A DNA stretch of 37,824 nucleotides from Deltaproteobacteria bacterium (GCA_019309685.1 JAFDFT010000004.1:1-37824), one strand, 5' to 3'; counted from the stretch's first letter, positions 1 through 10,311 are shown. Notes: generated by a model not told the origin, from the sequence alone. A program made the numbers and translations.

Positions 1-1330
1 CGATAGTGTTTTCCTCCAAAACAAATTCTTGAACAATTGGGTGAAAAAATCTTTTGTTATTATTCAAAAAATTTAGTGTCTCCATAGCCTCTTGTCTTGT
101 TTCAGTTGGAAATCCAAACATCGCTGTAAACTCACCCTTTAAGCCTGCCTTTTTAAAAAATTTGACAATTTCGAGAATATAATCGGGTTTCTGCATTTTT
201 CTCATCAATTCTAGAACCCTTGGGGAGAATGACTCTAAGCCAAAGCGAACATATTTACACCCCGCCTTTCTCAATAATCTCGGGATCGATGGGTCTGTAA
301 AAGCTCTATCAAGACAAGCCAAAGTACTCCATGAAATTTTCAGGTTTTCTTTTATTACTTTTTCAGAAAATCTTTTTAGGAATATTGGCGAAAAGGAATC
401 ATCTAGAAAACTAAAACTTCTAATGTTATGTTTTTTGATTAACGTTTTCATTATCTTTAAGATATCATCCGGGTCTAGAAGGACGTACCCTTTATTCATC
501 AGGCGATAAGTACAAAAAGCACATTTGCCCCAATAGCAACCCAAAGATACCCTTAGAGGAAGAGAAACACATGCGTAGTCCTTTAGAATCGACTCATCAA
601 AATAGGGTATAACCTTTAAATATTCTATACCGCTCTCAAAAGATCTTTTGCTTCTTTTATACCCTCTATCGGTCTTATAATATAAATTGGGGACGCTATC
701 GAAGTCTTTTAAACTCTCAAGAGTTTTGATTAATTTAAATAAAGGTTCTTCTCCATGCCCAACGACGAAATAATCTACGATCTTTGTTAAAAATTTATTG
801 TTTAGAAAATAACTAATGTTTTTTGTAATAATGGGACCGCCAAATACAGTCACAATTTTTCTATTAAATGATTTAATAATCTTAGCAATGTGAAAAGCAT
901 TATATAAATGGCCGTGGGACATGATAGAAAAACCAACCAAGTCAGGTTGTTCTTTATTGATAAGTGATCTTATAGAAAAATCCATCTCTGATTCTGAATC
1001 GACCTTTGTGTTACAATCATACTCTATTATCTCTTTAATGCCTTTTAGTGGACTTTGTGTTATTTTATAATTTTCACTTTCAGGATAAAATTTATGATAT
1101 AGTTTCAGGAGGTATCCCCTAATCCCTAATAAGTTTGCCAATCTTTTTACTAAACGAAAATAGTAAGGACTTTTCTTGTCGAAATATATATTCTTAATAT
1201 TTTTATACCCATTACTATTTAAAAATCCTATTAACGTTGCTATACCTAAAGAAATCTTAGGATAACTGTACTTCTTATTAAGTTCTCCATCAGAAGGGTA
1301 TAGTAGTAATGTCTTTAATTTTATATCCAT
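1..1330 (-). CDS. B12-binding-type radical SAM protein, C-terminus truncated by the window edge
   Basis: Absent from the ORF track. Reading the minus strand from ATG at 1330 gives MDIKLKTLLLYPSDGELNKKYSYPKISLGIATLIGF..., a B12-binding-like segment (PDLVGFSIMSHGHLYNAFHIAKII...VTVFGGPIITKN) and the cluster SLGCYWGKCAFC. The Cys codon at 538 is in frame with the 1330 ATG. Confidence 0.8.
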   Translation of the reverse strand, partial: MDIKLKTLLLYPSDGELNKKYSYPKISLGIATLIGFLNSNGYKNIKNIYFDKKSPYYFRLVKRLANLLGIRGYLLKLYHKFYPESENYKITQSPLKGIKEIIEYDCNTKVDSESEMDFSIRSLINKEQPDLVGFSIMSHGHLYNAFHIAKIIKSFNRKIVTVFGGPIITKNISYFLNNKFLTKIVDYFVVGHGEEPLFKLIKTLESLKDFDSVPNLYYKTDRGYKRSKRSFESGIEYLKVIPYFDESILKDYACVSLPLRVSLGCYWGKCAFCTYRLMNKGYVLLDPDDILKIMKTLIKKHNIRSFSFLDDSFSPIFLKRFSEKVIKENLKISWSTLACLDRAFTDPSIPRLLRKAGCKYVRFGLESFSPRVLELMRKMQKPDYILEIVKFFKKAGLKGEFTAMFGFPTETRQEAMETLNFLNNNKRFFHPIVQEFVLEENTI

Positions 1331-1455
1331 ATCATATCTGCTGAGAGTTTGCCCTCAGCTATGTCCCCCAGCTGTCGCCACAAGGTAAATTTAGCCAATA
1401 AATGGATTGGCCACAAACGGTTACATATTTGCCATATTAATCCAAGCTTTCAAAC

Positions 1456-2220
1456 TCATTCCATAGAATATTTTTTAGGATATAGAAAAGATTTACCAAT
1501 GATTTTCCCACGCCAAACAGCACCCATAGATTTAAATCCAAGCTTATCGGCCACTACTTTCTGCGATGGAATATTATCAAATGCAATTGAACAAAACGCT
1601 CTTCTTATCCCTTTCGACTTCATTGCTTCTAATCTTTTTATAAGCATTGCTGTTTGTATGCCTCTGTTCCGAAATTCTTTTACTGTATAAACATCAAATA
1701 AAGAAGCTTCGTATGGTTTTAACTGTACCATCGGATTTGTTTCATATTCTATCCAACCGTGGTAGATTATCTTGTTGTTCAACTGACAGATATGGCCCGT
1801 TCTTCCGGTTTGGATACGCTTTTGAAACCGCTTTCTTGTCAGGGGGCCAAAATCCCTTTCAATTAACTTTAAATGTTTTGGATTCAATAATTCAAAGAAT
1901 ATGTCATTAACTCGTATATCAGAGGGTATTAACTCATCAAGATTTTTGCAAAAAATAATATATTTATTAAGATAAAAAATCTTAGAGAAAGCTTTTTTAA
2001 CGGCATAAAGGAGTCCTTCTTTATAGCCCTCTAATTTCAACCTTGCTCTCAGCTCAAATAAAACATCTTTTAAATACAAAAACATATTTATACTACCTTT
2101 AGTTTTACGATCTTTTATTTCTTGTTCAGAGTCATCATCAGAAACTGAGACATTTATTTTTCTTGCTGGTTCTTTAGTAAAAGAAACACCCGCTATTAAA
2201 AGATCTGAGGGATGCTCCAT
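1456..2220 (-). CDS. GNAT-family N-acetyltransferase with a long N-terminal extension; the true start may be an internal Met
   Basis: C-terminal half has a GNAT-like core: VYTVKEFRNRGIQTAMLIKRLEAMKSKGIRRAFCSIAFDNIPSQKVVADKLGFKSMG. Confidence 0.65.
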   Translation of the reverse strand: MEHPSDLLIAGVSFTKEPARKINVSVSDDDSEQEIKDRKTKGSINMFLYLKDVLFELRARLKLEGYKEGLLYAVKKAFSKIFYLNKYIIFCKNLDELIPSDIRVNDIFFELLNPKHLKLIERDFGPLTRKRFQKRIQTGRTGHICQLNNKIIYHGWIEYETNPMVQLKPYEASLFDVYTVKEFRNRGIQTAMLIKRLEAMKSKGIRRAFCSIAFDNIPSQKVVADKLGFKSMGAVWRGKIIGKSFLYPKKYSME

Positions 2221-2269
2221 ATATTATGTATCAATCAATTTTAAATTTTGTTTAACAGCATCCAACTCC

Positions 2270-3424
2270 TTAATTTAAATATGCAGCGTTGGTTTCTGCA
2301 ATTCGATCAATATCAGTTTTAGACATAGTATGAAAAAATGGAAGATAAACGATATTTAAATATTTCTTTTGCATTTCCAGGTGCTTAACATCTGTGCAAT
2401 GAATGTTTTTTAAAGGCCCAAAGTCATGGTAGCCTTTTGTCGCGTCAATTTTATGTTTTTGTAAAAATTTAATTAGCGCTGAAGAATTCTTTGAAATTAC
2501 AGGGAAGCACCAAAAAGTATGGTGATTTGACTTATAACCGATACGGTTTTCTAAAGGAATTTTATCCAGAAAATATCGACCCAGTTTAGTTCTTTTCTGA
2601 ATTACACTATAATCGAATTTTTTTGTTCTATATTTCAATAAATACAATAAAGACCTTGAAGGTTTTTTTCTTATCCTTACAAATAAGTCTTTGTGATCTC
2701 TTTTAAAGTTATATAACAACCGATCAAAATCTATCCTCAAATACTGTAATAGAGGATAAAAAATTGAATAAATGAAATTGCATTGAAGAAGTTTAATAAA
2801 AACAAATTTATTTATTTTGAAAAAATATTTCAAATTAGATTGAGATGGATAATTGCTTTGAATATCTTTCATCTTTGTCAAAATTTCTCTGTCTTTAACT
2901 GATAAAACCGCACCCCCGAGGCATGTTGCTGTTTTTTTGGGCCCAAAACTATATAAAGATATATCTGAACCTTCATAACCTGAAATGTCTCCATCAAATA
3001 CCTGTGCTGAATCTTCAATTAAATACAGATTATTTTTTTGGCAAATTTTATAAACATCATTTAACTCCATCCTGCTTCCAAATAAATGAGCAATTAGGAT
3101 AGCTTTGGTTTTTTTTGTTATTTCCTGTTCAATATCATTGCTATCAACATGTAAATTATCAAAATCAATTGAAACCGGTTTTGGTCTTAATCCATGCTTT
3201 TCGATAAGTTCAAACATTTCATATATATTTATTCCTGAAACAATAATTTCACTCCCCTTCTTTAAATTCAGGGAACTTAAAAATAAGTCAAGTCCTGTTC
3301 TTACTGAAAGGCAAAACAAATGATCTCCCTCTAGTAAATCATGTTTCTTTTTAAAATTTAAACAATGGATAAGTGCAATGAAAAGCTCTTTAAATCCAAT
3401 ATCAATTTTTCTTCTAATAATCAT
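2270..3424 (-). CDS. DegT/DnrJ/EryC1/StrS-family PLP-dependent aminotransferase
   Basis: Fold-type I pattern: GSEIIVSGINIYEMFELIEKHGLRPKPVSID, LIEDSAQVFDG, SLYSFGPKKTATCLGGAVLS (candidate PLP Lys). Confidence 0.75.
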   Translation of the reverse strand: MIIRRKIDIGFKELFIALIHCLNFKKKHDLLEGDHLFCLSVRTGLDLFLSSLNLKKGSEIIVSGINIYEMFELIEKHGLRPKPVSIDFDNLHVDSNDIEQEITKKTKAILIAHLFGSRMELNDVYKICQKNNLYLIEDSAQVFDGDISGYEGSDISLYSFGPKKTATCLGGAVLSVKDREILTKMKDIQSNYPSQSNLKYFFKINKFVFIKLLQCNFIYSIFYPLLQYLRIDFDRLLYNFKRDHKDLFVRIRKKPSRSLLYLLKYRTKKFDYSVIQKRTKLGRYFLDKIPLENRIGYKSNHHTFWCFPVISKNSSALIKFLQKHKIDATKGYHDFGPLKNIHCTDVKHLEMQKKYLNIVYLPFFHTMSKTDIDRIAETNAAYLN

Positions 3425-3459
3425 TTTCTTAATCGTAAAACCATCATATTGATTTCATA

Positions 3460-3966
3460 TTAATTAGAAATATCATACTCGTCACAGGTGCAGGATTTAC
3501 TTGTTGCCTCATCATAGCATTTTAGCTTCCCGCTATCTTCATCACAGCCAACTATGCCCCCGTGATTGGTGCAGCATTCTATTTTCTCGAGAGTATCAAT
3601 CTCCCATTGAATGTGATGTGTGCTTTTTACCTCCAGAGGATCGGACTCATTTCCAATATGAATCGGCGCGTCAAATTCAACACTGTCATCATTTTCCGTC
3701 AGTGTTACTTTTATATGTGCTTTTGCCAGGACTTCGTTAAAAATATTATAAAAGAATATCGTCGCTTTTAAATTTTTATCTTCCTCAACATAATATGTCA
3801 GATCTCCAGCAATATATAGAGAATCTTCCCCTTTTATTTCAAAACTATTATACTGGATATCATCATTAATATAACCGTTTCCAGGATAAACAATCTCTGG
3901 CACTGAATACGACAAAAAAGCCAGAACAAGAGGGATCCAAAACAATAGTTTAATTTTCAACCGCAT
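3460..3966 (-). CDS. Secreted or membrane-anchored protein with a C-terminal Cys-rich CCxxHGG...CTC module
   Basis: N-terminal hydrophobic signal (MRLKIKLLFWIPLVLAFLSYS); C-terminus IECCTNHGGIVGCDEDSGKLKCYDEATSKSCTCDEYDISN. Confidence 0.6.
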   Translation of the reverse strand: MRLKIKLLFWIPLVLAFLSYSVPEIVYPGNGYINDDIQYNSFEIKGEDSLYIAGDLTYYVEEDKNLKATIFFYNIFNEVLAKAHIKVTLTENDDSVEFDAPIHIGNESDPLEVKSTHHIQWEIDTLEKIECCTNHGGIVGCDEDSGKLKCYDEATSKSCTCDEYDISN

Positions 3967-3998
3967 AACCTCTATGTTTAATTGTTCTGAAACATAAG

Positions 3999-4706
3999 CT
4001 AAAGGCCCAGGTACGCCTTTTTTACGTCGTCATTTAAAAGAAGTTTTTTGGCGGAATCTGTCAGTGATATTCTCCCGTTTTCCATCACGTAACCTCTATC
4101 CGCTACTTTCAAAGCCAGATTCGCGTTCTGTTCCACAAGAAAAATGGTCGTTTTGTGCTCTTTGTTTATCTTTCGGATGATCCCAAATATCTGCTTTACG
4201 ATAAGCGGTGCAAGACCCAGCGAGGGTTCATCCAGCAAAAGCAGCCGGGGTCTTGCCATAAGTGCCCTGGATATGGCCAGCATCTGCTGTTCTCCTCCGC
4301 TTAACGTCCCGCCTGTCTGATGTTGTCTTTCAGCAAGAATTGGAAAAAGATCAAAAATATATTCCATATCTTCTTTGATATCTTTCCTGTCGGTTCTCAA
4401 AAAGGCTCCCATATCAAGATTTTCCAGAACGGATAAATACGGAAATATCCGGCGCCCCTCAGGCACCTGGCTGATGCCAAGTGAAACGATTTTTTCCGGA
4501 GACATTTCATGAATAGGTTTGTCCTCAAAAACAACTTCGCCGGACCTCGGCGGAACGATCCCGGAAATTGACATAAGCGTTGTGCTTTTCCCGGCGCCAT
4601 TGGCGCCAATGAGCGTAACAATTTCTCCTTCAGAAACCTCGATATTGATGCCCTTTAATATTTGGATGTTCCCATAAAAGGTTTTGATGTTTCTGAGTTT
4701 AAGCAT
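3999..4706 (-). CDS. livF: Branched-chain amino acid ABC transporter ATP-binding protein LivF (ORF track extends to 4739; MLKLRN at 4706 looks like the real start)
   Basis: Walker A GANGAGKST, signature LSGGEQQML, Walker B LLLLDEPSLGLAP; LivF-like overall; start overlaps livG stop. Confidence 0.9.
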   Translation of the reverse strand: MLKLRNIKTFYGNIQILKGINIEVSEGEIVTLIGANGAGKSTTLMSISGIVPPRSGEVVFEDKPIHEMSPEKIVSLGISQVPEGRRIFPYLSVLENLDMGAFLRTDRKDIKEDMEYIFDLFPILAERQHQTGGTLSGGEQQMLAISRALMARPRLLLLDEPSLGLAPLIVKQIFGIIRKINKEHKTTIFLVEQNANLALKVADRGYVMENGRISLTDSAKKLLLNDDVKKAYLGL

Positions 4707-5487
4707 CGATGTCCTCTCCGAGATAGGCTTTGATGACAACAGGATTATTTTTTATTTCTTCTGTGGTACCTTCCGCAATTTTCTTTCCGTAGTCCATTAC
4801 GACAATATGGTCTGACAGGCTCATGACCACCCGCATATCATGTTCAATCAGCAGGATGGATATCTTCTCCTCATCCCTTATCCTCAATATAAGCTCATTC
4901 AGATCTTTTGTTTCCTGTATATTCATACCCGCAGCCGGTTCATCCAGAAGAAGGAGGAAAGGTTCCGTTGCCATGGCCCGCGCGATCTCAAGACGCCGCT
5001 GAGCGCCGTATGGAAGATTCATGGCAATTTCGTTCACATATTCTGACAGGCCTATTTTTTTTAAGATCTTAAAGCTATCCTCAACCACCTGCTCTTCTTC
5101 TTTCACTGTCGCTTTGCCTCTGAAAATGGCGCCGACAATTCCAGAGGACATTCGGCAATGCCGCCCGATCATCACATTTTCCAGAACTGTCATATTTTGA
5201 AAGAGACGAATATTTTGAAATGTCCTGGCAAGCCCAATTTCAGTAATTTTGTTAGGTTTTAACCTATTTGCTCTTTTACTCTTTTTCTTGGGAGGAAATA
5301 GTATTATTTCACCTCCGGTGGGTGGAAATATCCCGGTAATACAATTAAAGAAAGTGGTTTTCCCCGCACCATTTGGCCCAATTAGAGCAACAATTTCTTC
5401 TTCCCTCACTTGAATATCCAAATGGTCCAGCGCTCGCAATCCTCCAAAATTCATGATCAGGTTTTTCACTTTCAGGATGGTTTTCAT
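4699..5487 (-). CDS. livG: Branched-chain amino acid ABC transporter ATP-binding protein LivG
   Basis: GPNGAGKTTFFNCITGIFPPTGG, ARTFQNIRLFQNMTVLENVMIGRH, LLLLDEPAAGMN; adjacent to livM/livF. Confidence 0.92.
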   Translation of the reverse strand: MKTILKVKNLIMNFGGLRALDHLDIQVREEEIVALIGPNGAGKTTFFNCITGIFPPTGGEIILFPPKKKSKRANRLKPNKITEIGLARTFQNIRLFQNMTVLENVMIGRHCRMSSGIVGAIFRGKATVKEEEQVVEDSFKILKKIGLSEYVNEIAMNLPYGAQRRLEIARAMATEPFLLLLDEPAAGMNIQETKDLNELILRIRDEEKISILLIEHDMRVVMSLSDHIVVMDYGKKIAEGTTEEIKNNPVVIKAYLGEDIDA

Positions 5488-6716
5488 TTTTTTGTTTTCC
5501 CGCCCAATACCATTGAACCTTGATGCTTAAATCGATGTCGGATATCCGGAACAATCCCCTGGGGACGAAAGACCATCATAATAACAAGAACCGCTCCAAA
5601 TGTTACCATCCGGTACTCAGAAAATGCTCTTAGGTATTCAGGCAATAGGATCAAAATAAACGCGCCAAAGATAACGCCTATGATGGACCCCATACCGCCC
5701 AAAACCACAATGCAAAGGATGGTAATTGATTCCCATACTGTAAAGCTCGCGGGGTTTATAAACGTCGTCTTGGCCGCAAAAATCACACCTACCATGCCCG
5801 CCCATGTTGCGCCCAATGCAAAAGCAGTCAGTTTTGTTTTTGTCCTATCGATTCCCATAGCCTGACAGGCGACCTCGTCCTCCCTCAAAGCAACCCACGC
5901 TCTGCCGATTCTCGAGTTTCGAAGCCTGTTTACAATAAAAATGGTAAACAGCGTCAGGCAAATCATAAAGAAATACATGAAAATGATGGAGCCCTGCAGG
6001 GAAAATTCTATTCCAAAAAAGCCCGGCCTGGGAATATTGGCAATTCCGCTGGGACCAAATGAAAATTCATTCCAGTTCTCCATAATAATCCGAATGATTT
6101 CACCGAATCCAAGCGTTACAATGGCAAGGTAGTCTCCCCTCATACGGAGAACAGGAAAACCAAGCAGTATGCCGAATAACGCGCCAATAAACGCTCCGAT
6201 AGGTAACGCCAGCCAAAAGCTTAAACCAAAATGGTAATTCAAAAGCGCATAACTGTACGCGCCCACCAGATAAAATGCCACATATCCTAAATCCAAAAGC
6301 CCAGCCAAACCAACGACAATATTTAGACCCAGCCCCAGCACAACATACATCAGCGCAGTGGTCATAATGTTAACTTGATAAATGTTAAAAATAAACGGAA
6401 ACGTAGCAGCAAAAAGTGTAAAGGCAAATAGTATGGGATAATACATTTTGGGCTCGTTCATTATCTGCTGCATTAAGGAAATTTTATCTAATCCACCGGC
6501 TTCAATCGTCTTTCGCCCGGATGCCATCTGCCTGAAAAGAAATCGCCAAGCAAAAGAGAGAAAAAAAACAGAAATACCCACAAAAAACATGTTTTGCCAG
6601 CGCCATTCAATCTCCTTTTGCACTGTATTGACACGGATTACCATGATGGGAAATGTTAAAAACATAAACCAAAGTGATGCCAGAAAAGACTTTTTTATTT
6701 CATTGAGTTTATTCAT
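5484..6716 (-). CDS. livM: Branched-chain amino acid ABC transporter permease LivM
   Basis: GLGLNIVVGLAGLLDLGYVAFYLVGAYSYALL and RMRGDYLAIVTLGFGEIIRII; polytopic; operon context. Confidence 0.92.
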   Translation of the reverse strand: MNKLNEIKKSFLASLWFMFLTFPIMVIRVNTVQKEIEWRWQNMFFVGISVFFLSFAWRFLFRQMASGRKTIEAGGLDKISLMQQIMNEPKMYYPILFAFTLFAATFPFIFNIYQVNIMTTALMYVVLGLGLNIVVGLAGLLDLGYVAFYLVGAYSYALLNYHFGLSFWLALPIGAFIGALFGILLGFPVLRMRGDYLAIVTLGFGEIIRIIMENWNEFSFGPSGIANIPRPGFFGIEFSLQGSIIFMYFFMICLTLFTIFIVNRLRNSRIGRAWVALREDEVACQAMGIDRTKTKLTAFALGATWAGMVGVIFAAKTTFINPASFTVWESITILCIVVLGGMGSIIGVIFGAFILILLPEYLRAFSEYRMVTFGAVLVIMMVFRPQGIVPDIRHRFKHQGSMVLGGKTKK

Positions 6717-6737
6717 TTCTTCATCTGATAAAAAATA

Positions 6738-7640
6738 TTAGACCGCCCGCGACTCTGACCTCCCCAGAATGCCAGAAGGTTTAAATATAAGAATAAGGAC
6801 CAGAAAGATAAACGCGAAAACATCTTCATAGTCACTGGAAACATATCCTGTCGCAAAACTCTCCGTCCAACCAAGAATAAGGCTGCCAAGTACAGCGCCG
6901 GGGATGCTGCCGATCCCGCCAAGCACAGCCGCAACAAAAGCTTTTATCCCTGCAATAAATCCAATATAAAAATTAATCTGTCCCACATGCGAGGCAATGA
7001 GAACTCCTCCCAGCGCTGCTGTTGCGGATCCGATAATAAACGTAACAGATATAACTCTATTGACATCAACTCCTACCAGCATTGCCATCTCCCTATCTTG
7101 AGAAGTTGCGCGCATCGCCTTTCCCATCTTTGTAAATTTGATGATAAATGTAAGCACTATCATTACAGCCGTTGTAGTGACAAGAATAGCGATCTCATTT
7201 GAACGGATAATGTGCGAATAGGGCTCGATAAACTTTAATTCAGGAATAAGGTTAGGAAAAGATAAAAAATCAGACGTCTGGGCCAGGAGGACATAGTTTG
7301 ATAGAAACATTGACATGCCGATTGCGCTAATCAGAGCTGAAAGACGCGGAGCATGCCGAAGCGGTTTATAAGCGATTTTTTCTACTGTGAAACCATAGGC
7401 GGAAGCATAAATTACTGCCGCGATAGACGCCAATACAAGTATTGAAATCGTGTTCAAACCCAGCATTGTCAAAACACTTGCAACGATTAGAGCTGTAAAA
7501 GCGCCAATCATATAGATTTCACCGTGGGCAAAATTGATCAGCTGAATGATACCATAAACCATTGTATAGCCGAGAGCAATGAGTGCATAGATACTGCCGC
7601 GTGTAAGCCCGCCCAGAAAAATTTCAAGAAAATATTCCAT
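6738..7640 (-). CDS. livH: Branched-chain amino acid ABC transporter permease LivH
   Basis: GLTRGSIYALIALGYTMVYGIIQLINFAHGEIYMIGAF; AVLGGIGSIPGAVLGSLILG. Confidence 0.92.
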   Translation of the reverse strand: MEYFLEIFLGGLTRGSIYALIALGYTMVYGIIQLINFAHGEIYMIGAFTALIVASVLTMLGLNTISILVLASIAAVIYASAYGFTVEKIAYKPLRHAPRLSALISAIGMSMFLSNYVLLAQTSDFLSFPNLIPELKFIEPYSHIIRSNEIAILVTTTAVMIVLTFIIKFTKMGKAMRATSQDREMAMLVGVDVNRVISVTFIIGSATAALGGVLIASHVGQINFYIGFIAGIKAFVAAVLGGIGSIPGAVLGSLILGWTESFATGYVSSDYEDVFAFIFLVLILIFKPSGILGRSESRAV

Positions 7641-7749
7641 AGGAGTTTAGTCTCTTTGTTTTCCAGCCGTATGGCAATACACAATACAGCTTTCTTATTA
7701 CAGGAATTGGATAATAAATGAAGATTCGAAAAAGATGGTTTAAAGAAAT

Positions 7750-7780
7750 CAGGGGCCAGGCAACGGCCACCTGTCCCCTG
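7750..7780. terminator. Hairpin between the substrate-binding gene and livH: terminator, processing site or REP-like palindrome
   Basis: CAGGGGCCAGG CAACGGCCA CCTGTCCCCTG: 11-bp stem with one mismatch, 9-nt loop. Confidence 0.45.
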
Positions 7781-7801
7781 ATAAAACTTGCAACGGCAAA
7801 T

Positions 7802-8938
7802 CTATTTAATTTCTACATAAACGCTTTTTTGCACCTGGTACATTGCAAAGCCAACACCTATGGCATCTCCACGCTCATCAAACTTGATTTTACCATCAAG
7901 CTCTGTTCGCAGCGCTTTTGAAACTGCCTCATAATCCGTGGAACCTGCTTTTTCTATAGCATTGAGAAGTGCAAGTGTCGCGGAGTAGGCTTCAAGAAAA
8001 AATGCACCGGGATCTTTTCCATATACTTTTTTATGCGCCTCTACAGCTGCAATAGCTAAAGGATTTGTGGATATATCTTTAGGGCCGGTGGCGTAAACAC
8101 CTTCAGCGTATTCGCCCGCGACTTTGATAAATGTATCATCCCTTACCCCATCATCTGAAATAAACGGAATATCTATATTTTTCTTGCGCATCTGCATAAC
8201 TATCTTAGATGCTTCAGGATGATATCCACCGAATATAACGGCTTGCGCTCCTGAACGTTTTATTTTCTGAACAACTGCTGTATAATCAACCGCATTCGGA
8301 GTAACGCCCTCATATAAAACCACTTCCGCTTTATCCGATTCTTCTAAAAACTGCTTTACATACTCGGCCAGGCCCTTACCGTAATCTCCCTTATCATGCA
8401 GCACGGCAATTTTAGTCACTTTCAGCTCTTTTAAAGTAAAATCAACTTCAAGCCTTGCCTGTGAGTCATCTGACGCGATGGTCCTGAAAAAGTTGGGGTA
8501 ATTGCCGCTTTGGGTTAACGAGGGGTTGGTAGCTGATGGGGACATGCAAATAATATTTGAATCTTTATAAATACCAAGTGCCGCCTTTGTTGCTCCGCTG
8601 CAAATATGGCCCAATACCACATGAACTTGCTGGGATATTAATTTGGTTGCAGTATTTGTAGCTAATTCCGGCTTGCAGGCATCATCTTCAATGAACAGCT
8701 CTATTTTTCTACCAAGAACACCCCCCTTGGCGTTAATTTCCTCAACAACCAGTTTAGCGGCATTTATACTTGGAATTCCATAACTCGCAAGATCGCCGCT
8801 ATGTGCCCCCGCAACACCTAACTTTATCGGCCCCGTTGCTTCTTCTTTCTTTTCACAGGAAAAAAGAAAAAAACCGGACAAACAAAATATCAGGATTATC
8901 AAAAACAGGTTTTTAAAATGCTTTTTGCGCATGATCAT
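7802..8938 (-). CDS. livK: Branched-chain amino acid ABC transporter periplasmic substrate-binding protein (LivJ/LivK type)
   Basis: Lipoprotein-like signal (LIILIFCLSGFFLFSCEKKEEA), then IKLGVAGAHSGDLASYGIPSINAAKLVVEEINAKGGVLGRKIELFIEDDACKP. Confidence 0.9.
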   Translation of the reverse strand: MIMRKKHFKNLFLIILIFCLSGFFLFSCEKKEEATGPIKLGVAGAHSGDLASYGIPSINAAKLVVEEINAKGGVLGRKIELFIEDDACKPELATNTATKLISQQVHVVLGHICSGATKAALGIYKDSNIICMSPSATNPSLTQSGNYPNFFRTIASDDSQARLEVDFTLKELKVTKIAVLHDKGDYGKGLAEYVKQFLEESDKAEVVLYEGVTPNAVDYTAVVQKIKRSGAQAVIFGGYHPEASKIVMQMRKKNIDIPFISDDGVRDDTFIKVAGEYAEGVYATGPKDISTNPLAIAAVEAHKKVYGKDPGAFFLEAYSATLALLNAIEKAGSTDYEAVSKALRTELDGKIKFDERGDAIGVGFAMYQVQKSVYVEIK

Positions 8939-9220
8939 TGCCTCCCTTAAATTTTATTTTAGATAATATTTTGTAATATCTATAATAATATAAAAATACG
9001 AGTCAAGTCAAAACAGATGATTCTCCTTTACAGAACAAAGTCGTTTTACTCAACATGCAGCAAATAGGAAGAAAAGTCATGAATCACTTAATATTTAAGA
9101 AAAAACTTGCCGTTTCAGCTTTATATTTATAATATTAATTATATATCAGCAAACTGCTTGATACAACGGAAACTACAGATTTAACCTTTAAAACTCTGCA
9201 AAGAAAGGATCAACGTTGCC

Positions 9221-10072
9221 TTGGAAAAAATTGGAATCATTGTAAAAGCAGATAAAAATGCAAACAAAAAAGCCGATGAGTTGGAAAAATGGCTCCAATC
9301 AAAAGGAATTGGTGTCGTAAGGGAGGAAAGTGCGCCGCCAAACAAAAAACTCCCAAGTCATCCTGGTTCAGCGCCATCAGATTTGTCATGCATTTTTGTT
9401 TTGGGAGGAGATGGCACCTTTTTGGCTGCTGTTCGCTGGGTAGGAGATATGGACATCCCCATCGTAGGCGTTAAATTTGGAGAAGTCGGTTTCCTTGCTG
9501 AAACCACTGAAGAAAACCTTTTTCAGGTAGCACAAAAGATTTTAAAAAACGAATTTACTACCGAACCAAGGATGCGGCTTTTGATAAAAATTATTCGAGA
9601 TAAAAAAGAAGCTGTCTCTGAAACGGTATTAAATGACGTGGTGATAAATAAAGGAGCTTTGGCCAGGCTTGCGCATATTAAGACCTATGTGGATGACACA
9701 TTTTTGACAACGTATAATGCGGATGGACTCATCGTCTCAACTCCTACGGGCTCCACTGCGTATTCTCTCTCGGCTGGCGGTCCGATTGTACATCCGGCTG
9801 TTCGGGGTATTATTATGACACCGATTTGCCCCTTTACATTAACCAATCGGCCATTAATCATTCCTGATACCGCTTCCATAAAAATCAGGCTTGAAAAAAA
9901 ATCTTCGGATATCATGTTGACATTTGATGGGCAATCTGGACTGGCGATAACTGAAAAAGATACAATTATCATCCAGAAGGGGTCTCATCCGGTAAATCTG
10001 ATCACCTTCCCGGATCAGCAGTATTTTGATGTATTAAAAGCAAAACTGAGATGGAGTGGGAGTCACGTATAG
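9221..10072 (+). CDS. nadK: NAD kinase; apparent TTG start
   Basis: [14 protein letters not shown] (GGDGT), [39 protein letters not shown]. Confidence 0.93.
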   Translation: MEKIGIIVKADKNANKKADELEKWLQSKGIGVVREESAPPNKKLPSHPGSAPSDLSCIFVLGGDGTFLAAVRWVGDMDIPIVGVKFGEVGFLAETTEENLFQVAQKILKNEFTTEPRMRLLIKIIRDKKEAVSETVLNDVVINKGALARLAHIKTYVDDTFLTTYNADGLIVSTPTGSTAYSLSAGGPIVHPAVRGIIMTPICPFTLTNRPLIIPDTASIKIRLEKKSSDIMLTFDGQSGLAITEKDTIIIQKGSHPVNLITFPDQQYFDVLKAKLRWSGSHV

Positions 10073-10079
10073 GCATTTA

Positions 10080-10311
10080 GAGACCTTTGCAAAACCCCAC
10101 TTTTTGCCCAATTTCTGTGTCAGGTGGTTCCTCCGCCTTTGGCGGACTCAGCTTTTAACCCTCCACCGAACTTTGGCGGATTAATCCTCGAAATACTCAA
10201 TGTATGGATGCCTGCCCCGTAGATCAGGAAGATCTTACGGGGTGGTTAATCCGCCTGAGGCGGATCGCCTTCCTTGAACCTGAACAAAAATCACTATTTT
10301 TCAAAGGTCTC
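10080..10311. mobile_element. MITE-like element with terminal inverted repeats and candidate 5-bp target duplication
   Basis: GAGACCTTTGCAAAA...TTTTTCAAAGGTCTC, flanked by ATTTA (10075-10079) and ATTTA (10312-10316); internal CCGCCTTTGGCGGA and ATCCGCCTGAGGCGGAT palindromes; no ORF. Confidence 0.75.

Noticed and set aside
1349-1910. Plus-strand ORFs overlapping the GNAT gene (113 aa and 87 aa)
   Set aside because: Antisense to a GNAT-like CDS; no recognisable domain or composition.
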